Of a DNA stretch of 64,000 nt, positions 55,738-64,000 are shown one piece after another (position 1 is the first letter of the stretch; each line of letters begins with the position of its first letter). Under the pieces are notes generated by a model. That model worked only from the letters and a program-made list of their open reading frames with translations, searched no databases and had not been told where the DNA came from. A program made the position numbers and the translations under genes. The stretch comes from Flammula alnicola (lineage: Eukaryota; Basidiomycota; Agaricomycetes; Agaricales; Strophariaceae): contig JADNRV010000035.1 of assembly GCA_015499995.1 (NCBI GenBank), positions 248,001-312,000 on the forward strand. Reading direction: 5' to 3'.

Positions 55738-58353
55738 CTAATAAATTGCCGTAGTAACTGGGTATGATTGATTTATTGTGTTTCTATCATTTCCGAGATT
55801 GAAAGTCCGAGCAGGGCGCCATCCAGAGCAAGACCTCTGGAACCTCCCGAGAGCCAAAACGTTTATGTCGAGACAAACGTCACACTCAGGGCTATCTCTT
55901 GCATACACTTGCCCGAAAATGAACACAAAAACTTTCCACATAATATTAAAATTTCTTTTCTTTTTTCGAGGATCGTTGTGCCCTATGCAGACCTCAGTTC
56001 CATCTTCGGCAGAGTATACCTGCTGCTGGTGTGGAGAATGCATGGCCAAGAAATCCATCCTCGGAGAAGGCACGATGTGGAAAACCTTATCACCTTCCGT
56101 GCATGGCCACAAATGTATCCATTGACGTGGAAAATCTACCGCCTCCAGGAGCAAGGAAGCGTACCGCCATGGTATTTATCAGTCATCCATCAGACATGCG
56201 TTCGCACTAACCGTCTCCAGTAAAACGGTTTTGTTTTTAAGGTTTCACGTTACTTTGTCACTTTGTAAGCAACAGGAAAATAAACACTCGGGAAGTGCCT
56301 CATGCAGAAGGACAGATCGAGATTCTTTATTCCGTCTCAAAACAACTCATTGGGCCCATACTTCCGGCTGTTCGTACGTACATCTCCCTTAAATAAGCAA
56401 GCACCCCAAAACAAGTTAACCCTCCCGAAAATCACAGATGTGGATATGGCGAACCCATTTTCACCCTACCCCCCATGATCCCGCTGCTGCATTTCGCCAA
56501 CGCTTACACCACGCTCGCCGCCTGTTCGTCCTTTCTGGAAATCCACAGTCCTCGGACGAAATTCGCTCGATTTATTCTCCTTGGACAAGCAAACCATGCA
56601 CGTCTAGCCTTCCAAATCACACGTGTCGTGTCATTGCTTTTACTGCTTGATGGACATATGTTTCTCCAACTTTGCCACCGCCGGAAATCGAATCTCAAGA
56701 ATACCTGCCACCTTACGGCTCCCGAGACCGTAGTCCGACGGTGAGATAAATGCGACACATATGGACCATGGAGCTGGGTGAAAAGAGGATCACATTGTTT
56801 AGAGAGGTGTCAGCTTTGCGACGTAAGTTCGAATGCCGTCTCTGTTTCCCCCTTCTAATTTCCATATTCTCAATCTAGACTCATGAACACGACATCGACA
56901 TATGCACGACAAAGCCTCGCGGCTGAAAGAGCCACCCGAACGATAACTTTATTTATGTGTAACGTGTGCAAGGTGAGCTGCCTTCTATTCACTCGAGTTC
57001 AACCCTTACGTGCCGAACTAGGTTACTGTACTCTGACCGCAGCACCTTTTGAAATAATCTCGTGTTCATGATCTTTTGCGTAACACATTCAGATTCCACG
57101 CCGCAGGAGCATTATTTCCCATGTCGTTGTCGTTTAGGAGTACGTTCTTCCTCGCTAATTCCATTGACAACTAGTGCTGATTGATAAATCTACCGCATTG
57201 CAGATCCCTCTAGCATCGTACCCGGTCGTCTACCGAGTCGGCAGGTCTCCATAGTTGTTGCAGCTTCAGAGTTCATTTAGGCGAGCTTTCTATCCGACGT
57301 CGCACTGTCTTCAGCCAGGAAATAGCGGAGACCGTATTCAGTCTGTTGTTTCCCTCGTTTCACCGCAGCTGCCTGATCATTGGCTCTTCTCTTTTCATGG
57401 AGCCTTGGTCTATCGAATCAATCTAGGTTAATGCAGCCTGGGTATGTTAGAATGCTTACTCTCTCTTCGTGCTTAATTGTGCTCTTACTGTTTTGCAGAC
57501 TGACCCTTTTGTGCGTCGTAGGCGAGCCTACATATCGACTACCCAGAACGAAGTTCATTCTCCAAAAGCGCAGGTCGAACCATGGGACAGGATTTCCCAG
57601 TGACGTAGGCCTAATGTCTGTTGTACCGGAGTTTCGACGATAGTCGTACCCATACAACGAAGTGAGTGTTTCAGGGCGTTATTTGTTACAATTTCCTGGT
57701 CGCGTTTGCTTCTCCGTAGCTTTGGGTCTTTCCTCGTCAATCGGTAGTTTGGCATTAATCGACGTCTCGCGCCGGCATTTTTGGAGTCTCAGTCCGTTTC
57801 TTAGGGTTTGCGGTGACTACACCTGGCTGCAATGTGATCCGCGGGTTGTACTGTACCATTCGATGGTCTCTTTCCTGCATTAGGTGACTCTTCCTTCGGA
57901 TATTTGAGTATGCGACGGACTGATTTCTACAAAGCCATGCATTTCCGTTCCTACCAGTGGAGTTTCCGCTCTTCGTCAACTTTTCGTAAGCGCGCTGCGA
58001 AACCGATTCAGACCCAGTAACAAATACTAAGCTTGAGTACTTGAGTGGTGTACTTAATCTAACTAATGTTATTGCAATATTCGAGTGTTATTGCAATATT
58101 CGATTCCGACTACGGAAAATTTGGTGCTTGGTTTCCCATCTTTTTAGTTTTTCTTTTTCCTTTCTTCCACGATTCTCTAACATTTCTGAGGCTTTTCGAA
58201 CATACCTCGGGCTCGGGGTGCACGGGCCTCATTGTGTTAGTCATGTGACCGGGGATAGCCGAAGCATGTCAGTGTGTCTCGTGCTTCAACAAACTCTTCT
58301 CTTCCGTCCAAACATCCTTGCTTCCGCCCCTTTCTCCTCTCCCGTCCCTCGAC
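55738..58353. other. 2.6 kb with open frames but no recognised gene
   Basis: Overlapping frames occur at 55738-56154 (minus, 138 codons) and 55768-56223 (plus, 151 codons), so at most one is coding. Others lie at 56475-56744, 57380-57643 and 57555-57755. None carries a family signature. The last 150 bp should be the PWWP promoter and contains pyrimidine-rich runs (58140-58180, 58290-58350). Confidence 0.3.
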
Positions 58354-60168
58354 ATGAGCAAGAAAGCCACCAAAATCACCAAGGAAGTACGACAATATGA
58401 GACTGGGGATCCTGTTCTGGGAAAGGTTCGCGGATACCCACCGTGGCCGGGCGTTGTAAGCATCACGTCGCGTAGATTTGCGGCGCCCAATCCTTCGTTT
58501 CAATGTTCGTCTTTTCTGACGGCTTATCGATTATTTTTTCATCTGGATATAGGTTGTTGATCCAGCTGATGCTCCACCTGCCGTGTTGAACCAGCAACCG
58601 CCAGGGAAGAAGGCTATTTGTTACTGTGTTCTTTTCTTCCCGATGGGTGATTAGTGAGTTAACTCGCATGTCGTTCGAAGTGCATTTCCAATCGATTATC
58701 TGCTTCGTAGTGCATGGCTGCCCGCGAAAGAAATGTCAGTCTGAAAAGACACGAGATCGAGGCCTTCCTCGCCGACGATACGAAAAAGCGCAGTGGTGAT
58801 CTGCGCGAAGGCTACAAAATTGCCCTCGACCCGCAACCGTGGATGACCAACCGTGCGGAGATTGCGCAGGCAGCCCAGGAAGCGGAAGAGAATGCCCAGG
58901 TCGACCAGCTGGAAAGCGAGCCTGACGGCGAGGAAGAGGGTGGGTCAACGAAGAAAGTAAAGGCCTTAACATCAAAGAAACGCAAACGCGAGTCGGAAAT
59001 AGAGCCTGCAAAAGTTGCGAAGAAGACCCCGAAGGCAAAGAAAGGCTCTGCCGAACCGGCCAAGAGGAAGTCGAGTTCGACAGGACCCAAAACCAAGAAG
59101 AACGGCGCTAAATCAAAGACATTGGTCGAATCAGAGGATGAGGGTGAGCCTGCCGAGGCAGAGGATGAAGGCGAGGATGAAGGACTTAGTAAGAAGACTT
59201 CGCCGCCTCCAGCGAAGAAGGCCAAACGTGATAAGGACGATGACGGTGATGATTGTGCGTCAGTTTTCCTCGTATACAGGCTACGTGGCAGTCAGCGCTG
59301 GATGCGCGACCCTTCCGCCTTTATCTAGTTTCCTCTCCGGCCTTGCTCCACGCTGATTTTGCTCTTATTTCAGCGAAAGGCTCCGGAGACCCTCAATCCC
59401 TCAAGGTTCGAGATTGGAGACACAGACTCCAGAAAACTTTTCTCAGTAACAAGTCTTTGCCCAAATCAGAAGTACGTTATGTCAGACCTCTTTTTTGGTT
59501 CATGCTGAACGACTTTTCGTAGGCTATGGATGAGATCCATGAACTCTTCACAACCGTGGAGAAATATGACGAGATGTCAATTGAGCAACTCCAAGTAAGC
59601 ACCATACCTTTTCAGCTTTTTACATCTACATTTTCCTGCATTTTCAACCCCACATTCCGATTTTGCACCACTGTCTATCTTGAGAGACGATTACTAACAT
59701 ATCTCATTTCTAGTTCTCGAAGATTGGAAAAGTAATGCGACATATAGCTGCCCTGCCCGAAGAGAAAATTCCACCGCGTGACGAAGAATTCAAATTCCGA
59801 GCACGCGCCAAGGGCCTTGTCGACAAATGGCATCAGATTTTGAACGCCAACAAGCCCGCTAACGGATCTCCTAGTGCCTCGGCTGCAGGGCAGACAAACG
59901 GAAAATCGGAGAAAACGGCGGAGCAGAGCAAGGATGAGGATGAAGTGACGCAGGGGACGAAAACTCTTGATCTGAACGGAAAAGGTGCGTCTTTCTTGAT
60001 GAGCCATCCTTGCGCTGTTGCGGAATGCTAACTGCTGCCCGTTTTCTCCTTCTAGGGTCTGAGTCTCCTACTGTGCTGGCGGCTCCTGTCGCTGAAGGCG
60101 ACGAAGACGCCAAAGCTGAGGCGGAGGATGCCTCGACAATGGCCGACGTGACAATGTCAGAGGCATGA
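58354..60168 (+). CDS. PWWP-domain chromatin protein with LEDGF/TFIIS-N-like domain
   Basis: The start at 58354 gives MSKKATKITKEVRQYETGDP, then VLGKVRGYPPWPG, the PWWP core (here P-P-W-P). After an intron, PGKKAICYCVLFFPMGD and the exon ARERNVSLKRHEIEAFLADD complete the domain. Next is a long Lys/Glu-rich linker with probable nuclear signals (SKKRKRESE, AKKAKRDKDDD) and acidic runs. A second folded part follows: LKVRDWRHRLQKTFLSNKSL, AMDEIHELFTTVEKYDEMSI, FSKIGKVMRHIAALPEEKI and KFRARAKGLVDKWHQIL. It resembles the integrase-binding/TFIIS N-terminal helical bundle. The C-terminus is acidic, stop at 60168. About seven exons. It probably reads methylated histone H3 (H3K36) and recruits partners, as LEDGF- or Ioc4-like proteins do (inference). 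Confidence 0.88.
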
Positions 60169-62617
60169 GGGTTGTCGGTACTGGGCGAGCAGCGGTGACG
60201 AGACCATACGAGCGACGTGTTACTTCTTCTTTCGCCACTTTTAACAAAAATTTCGCTATCCTCATTCCATCCGTCAAACCAAGATAAACTGCAATCACGG
60301 TCTTCACCCAGCCCAGAACTCGTTCGCCTCTTGGCGTCTCCTCCCAATCTTCTTGGTTCTTTGATTTCTCGGACGATTTTTTCGCTTTCGTCGGCGTGGT
60401 TTGAGCCAAAAACAAAACGAAACACGATCCCTGGTATGCCCTTGTCCTTGCCCCTGCTTCACTCTGCCCTATACCATTCGATGAACCCCAATTCACTTCT
60501 TTCGACAAACCTTTGTTCACTTCGTATCTATTATCTTCCCAAATTCAAATTCTGTCCTCAGCGACAATCCCGTTTTTAACCTCCTTTTCTTGTTTCTTTC
60601 CCTACCTGGTGTCGCGCGTTCCACCTTCTCGGTTCGTATCGTACCAGTCATGGTGGTGGACTCGTCTCTCGTACATCATTTTGCTCCATCATGCCACATG
60701 CCCCCCTTTCTGATCAATCGCTTTTCACCTTTCTTTGGTCGCTCGTTGCCTCTTCCTGCCTTCGCACGGTCATAAGTGGGTTATGTACGACCTTCCTTTG
60801 TCTAATGTACATATTTCAAATGTGACTTTACAACCCTTTCTCTCATTCCCGGGGTGATTCATGAAAGTTGTGTCGCTTTCTAGATGGTCTTGTCCTAGGG
60901 TTAGGGTTTGCGCGGCGCTCGTGACTCGTGCCGTCAAAACATGTTCGCTGCAGCATTAACCTGCATTTTCTGCGAACGTCAACAACCACAAGCCAACGAG
61001 CGTAACCGATTGGAGGTCAAGATAATTTTTATGTTCCTCTCGCGTCAATTCCGCGTCGGACCAGGACACCACGGACTCTGAACCCAGATGCTCGCCAGCG
61101 ATCGCCAGAAGTGAACGTAAGGTGATCGTTTTTGTCTCGTAATTGTCATCCCACGTAGATATGTAACTGCAGCTAATAATTTCCACGTAGATCCTAGAGT
61201 ACATTTTGCAGTGTCCTCGGACCGTCAGCCGCGAATCCACCACACATGTCGTGTCATAAATATCGAATCGCGATATTACGACATTAAGATATGCTCCTCT
61301 GCTACCAGTGGAAGCCTCGAGGCGCTCCTGGTTCATCTCTATCGATGGAGTGAAGATAAGGGCCAACTATTGTTATTCTATAGCAATGCGCGATGTTTTT
61401 AAAGACAGAAACCCACGAATTCCAAGGTCGACTAGCTGGATTGTTCTTTGCGTCTAAATGCGGAACGCTGGCAGTACCGGAGAAAATGTCATGGAGCAAC
61501 ACCACAATCCCAAATGGCGGGGAGAATTTGGTACAATTGGTAAGTCAATGCAGATCATGATTACTGCTAGTACCGAGGAAGACCTACGACTAGGTTGTTT
61601 AACAACAACTCTTTGCATGTCGGCTCATGGAACTTCACTCCCAGCTGCATGCCATCCCACTTGACGCACTTGATGAAAGCTTCTGTAATGAAAGCTCCCG
61701 ATAACGTCGCGACTGTCAGGCTATCCTTTGAATCCATTGTCGTAATGTTACCATGGAAGACCTTGCTTCGGAGAGATAAAGTGAACATCGTTCACCAACA
61801 AGCCAGTTATATAACTCAGCGGCGGCAGCGTTGCAACCACGCCGCCGCACAAGATGCTAGACTCGTGTATGGCTCGCCCTCTTCGCGTCTATATAATGAA
61901 CCTGAAACTCAACGCCAACAGACTTCGAGAAGAGTAGAGTTTCAGGTAGTCTGTTAATTCTGCCCAAGCGAAATACGAAGGTTTCTTCGATTTTTTTATA
62001 CGGCCAGTGAATTCCGTATACTTAAAGGAAGACTTCCATGTGCGTACTTGTCCAAGAAGTCCATGGAGGCATTCTTTAATGTGATTCAGGCCCAGTCGAC
62101 TCGGAGGTTATCATTAAATGCAAGGGGAAAATTTGAAGTTCGTCGCAACTTACCAAACTTTACGACATCACGTTGTTCAGTAGACTGGTCGAGGTTATTT
62201 GACTGCGCACTTCCCGTTTTTCGAGGCCACCGCGACGCGCTCTTGCTCGAAGATAGGGGGTCTTGCTCGGGTGGATGACGCCAACATTACCCGATCAATT
62301 TGATTTTCGGAGCTCACACGGAACCAAGCGCTCGTCGCCCATGGGTTAGCTCTCTGCTTGCAATTTGAACCATTCATCAAAGGATGTAGGTCGTCTGCAT
62401 TTCATTTCAAGTTTTCCGTATACTCAAGGTTGTTCTTTCATTCATATGTAGTCGTTAGTTTCGTCTCTCAACATCAGAGGCAAAAGCAATCACAATCAGG
62501 TTCAACGTCCCGATTGCACAACAAACTCACTTCTACCTGTACTTTGCCTTCATCTCTTTAAAGGACGGAGCCCGCGAAAACTGGACTTCCCTCCATTCGA
62601 AGTACACTCTCTACCAG
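60169..62617. other. 2.4 kb without a gene
   Basis: 60190-60780 is strongly pyrimidine-rich on the plus strand, so its open frames are composition effects; it probably holds the PWWP 3' UTR. Two copies of TTAGGG-like sequence occur at 60896-60906. Frames at 60956-61366 (minus) and 61595-61957 (plus) lack motifs. An interleaved inverted-repeat pair at 61901-61955 is listed separately. Confidence 0.4.
61901..61955. repeat. interleaved inverted repeats with pseudoknot topology
   Basis: Stem 1: CCTGAAACTC (61901-61910) pairs with GAGTTTCAGG (61937-61946). Stem 2: AACAGACT (61917-61924) pairs with AGTCTGTT (61948-61955). Both are perfect, and they overlap in the order 1-2-1'-2', which as RNA would make an H-type pseudoknot. 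No gene is assigned around it. Confidence 0.6.
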
Positions 62618-64000
62618 ATGGCAAACCCCGAGAAGGACGCGGCTGTGGCCAACACTTGTTCAAAAACTGGGTCAACAGGACAGCAACCACCACCATCCCA
62701 TTCTTCAGCCCCGCCATACTGCAACTTGAAGATAATGGTTGCCGCGCTAGTCCTTTCGTTTGTTGCATATCATTTGTCATGGCATGAACAAGGTCTTCCC
62801 GAGACGTATGCGCTTTGCTCTGAGGAGGGAAAGAAGATTTACACCGTGGATGAGGATAATGCGTCTGTCGAGTGCCTCCTCATACAGGGCTCGCGTATTG
62901 TTGACTCTGGGGACCTCAGTAAGCATCATGCATCAGTTCTCATGTACCGTAAGTCGTGCATAGCATTCTTCCACTCACTTTCTTCCAGCTGCCATTAAGG
63001 AAAGGTCTAACTCCACCGCTGGTATGACCTCGGTCCCCGTCCGATACGCCCCCAAAGGCTCCATCATTATCCCAGGAATGAGTGGTACGATCTTGAAGCT
63101 TGCTTCGTTTTTATAGCCCTCTCAACGGCCTTTCTTAGATTCTCATTGTCACATTCTTGAATATGGCGCAAGTCGTTTGATTCCCCTCTCCGCAGGAAAA
63201 ACAGTCAAGGGTAAGTAAAGTGTCATGTTTCCTGCCCATGTTGCCCGTCGTCGTCCGCATCCAACTTAACCTTGAAGTTGATCAGAAACCGTGGCATTCG
63301 TGAGAGAGTACATTCAAGGAAACTCGGATCTTGAGCGCAATAAATCACGCGTTATAGAGGGCTGGGGGTGGGACCACGCATCATGGGACATTGCAAAAAT
63401 GCCAACATGGGTACGGATCAACAATCATTTACGACACGGGCGGGCGTCTGACTCTGACGTCTGGTATTTATAGGCCGACCTCGAGGCTGACCCCGTCGTA
63501 GCTGGCCGACCTGTGATTTTGCAAAGTCGTGATGGTCACGCGATTTGGGTGTCTCGGAGGACGCTTGAGGAAAATGCGCCGTTCCCCAATGCAATCGAGG
63601 GAGGCATTATCATACGTGATGGAGAGGGCAATCCAACCGGTAAATATTTTTGCTGTTCCTCATTGGATCCCATCCTTATTTCCGTGAACGATTTCTACGA
63701 TTTATCAGGCGTGTTCATGGATAATGCGCAGGATCTTATTGCTCGGCCGATTATGACCGATGATGACCTTGAACGTCGCTTCCGGATCTCAGTTGAGAGC
63801 GCGCTTGCAGTTGGGCTGACATCTTTACATGATGCTGGGTTAAATCCCGAGTCTCTCGCCTTCTTCAAACGGCGAGTTAACCATCGGGGTGAATTCAATA
63901 TCACTGATACTTTATTGATTTCAGACAAGCGGGAAAAGGGCCACTGCCGGTTCGTAGTCTCTACCTCAAGTAAAGTGAGAGTACCATCATTCAGTGCTGA
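62618..64000 (+). CDS. amidohydrolase (YtcJ-like), membrane-anchored, partial at window end
   Basis: The start at 62618 gives a Ser/Pro-rich cytoplasmic N-terminus and one membrane anchor (MVAALVLSFVAYHLS, residues about 40-54). The small beta domain reads YTVDEDNASVECLLIQGSRI VDSG. Across introns follows GSIIIPGMSDSHCHILEYGA, with the H-x-H metal motif of the amidohydrolase superfamily. Next are GWGWDHASWDIAKMPTWADL, DPVVAGRPVILQSRDGHAIW, FPNAIEGGIIIRDGEGNPT, GVFMDNAQDLIARP and ALAVGLTSLHDAG. The order matches the Amidohydro_3/YtcJ group of metal-dependent hydrolases acting on C-N bonds. The C-terminal half, with the remaining His and Asp ligands, lies beyond 64000. Exons visible so far keep frame. 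The substrate is unknown. Confidence 0.88.

Noticed and set aside
60190..60780. Several plus-strand ORFs after the PWWP gene
   Set aside because: Long pyrimidine-rich tract; the ORFs are Ser/Leu/Phe/Pro-rich composition artefacts overlapping the probable 3' UTR.
60896..60906. TTAGGG-type telomere repeat
   Set aside because: Only about two units, no array, and ordinary genes continue on both sides; chance occurrence is likely.
1..64000. CRISPR arrays, tRNA or rRNA genes
   Set aside because: No regularly spaced direct repeats were seen, and no stretch showed a full tRNA cloverleaf or rRNA core. Absence judged by eye only; tRNAscan and Infernal would settle it.

Overview
The window looks like nuclear DNA of a mushroom-forming basidiomycete (Agaricomycetes). 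Genes are split by many introns of about 50-60 bp with GT-AG borders. The recognisable proteins belong to families typical of that class: DUF6534, DUF6593, DUF6589, DUF6698, Plavaka transposase, NACHT NTPases, multi-exon P450s and an Agaricomycete-type HNH protein. No organellar or viral genes and no convincing tRNA or rRNA genes were found. Everything was read by eye from the sequence; no database search was run. Exon borders were summed and checked for reading frame in the NACHT gene, both genes of the RecQ/DUF6589 element and the F-box gene. Elsewhere they are approximate.

Layout. 0.3-6 kb: a DUF6534 membrane protein and a secreted alpha/beta hydrolase, both minus strand, separated by 2.5 kb of unresolved sequence. 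6.6-11.2 kb: a divergent pair of NACHT paralogues, one broken (minus) and one intact (plus). 13.4-18.0 kb: a cytochrome P450 and a secreted berberine-bridge-type FAD oxidase, convergent. 19.8-26.7 kb: the most interesting object, a 6.8-kb mobile element with inverted ends and a 9-bp direct repeat on its flanks. It carries an intact RecQ-like helicase (715 aa) and an intact DUF6589 protein (966 aa) that converge with 25 bp between their stop codons. A 1,084-bp non-autonomous element has inserted into its left end and itself contains a smaller fold-back. 26.7-32.7 kb: gene-poor sequence rich in palindromes and repeat remnants. 32.7-39.7 kb: a multi-pass membrane protein, an HNH protein with an apparent frameshift, a membrane-protein remnant and a methionine-type amino-acid permease. 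40.6-47.5 kb: a Plavaka (CACTA-group) transposase with a DUF6698 gene just downstream on the same strand, probably one element. 49.5-54 kb: a Ser-rich hypothetical protein, an F-box protein and a DUF6593 protein. 58.4-60.2 kb: a PWWP chromatin protein with an LEDGF/TFIIS-N-like domain. 62.6 kb to the end: a membrane-anchored amidohydrolase, cut by the window edge.

How the parts relate. This is an accessory, transposon-rich region in which ordinary genes alternate with two DNA transposons of different types and their debris. The P450/FAD-oxidase pair could act on one small-molecule pathway, but that is inference from position only. The RecQ-like helicase and DUF6589 protein share one pair of termini, so they probably form a transposition system in which DUF6589 acts on the element ends and the helicase assists. 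That division of roles is inferred, not shown.
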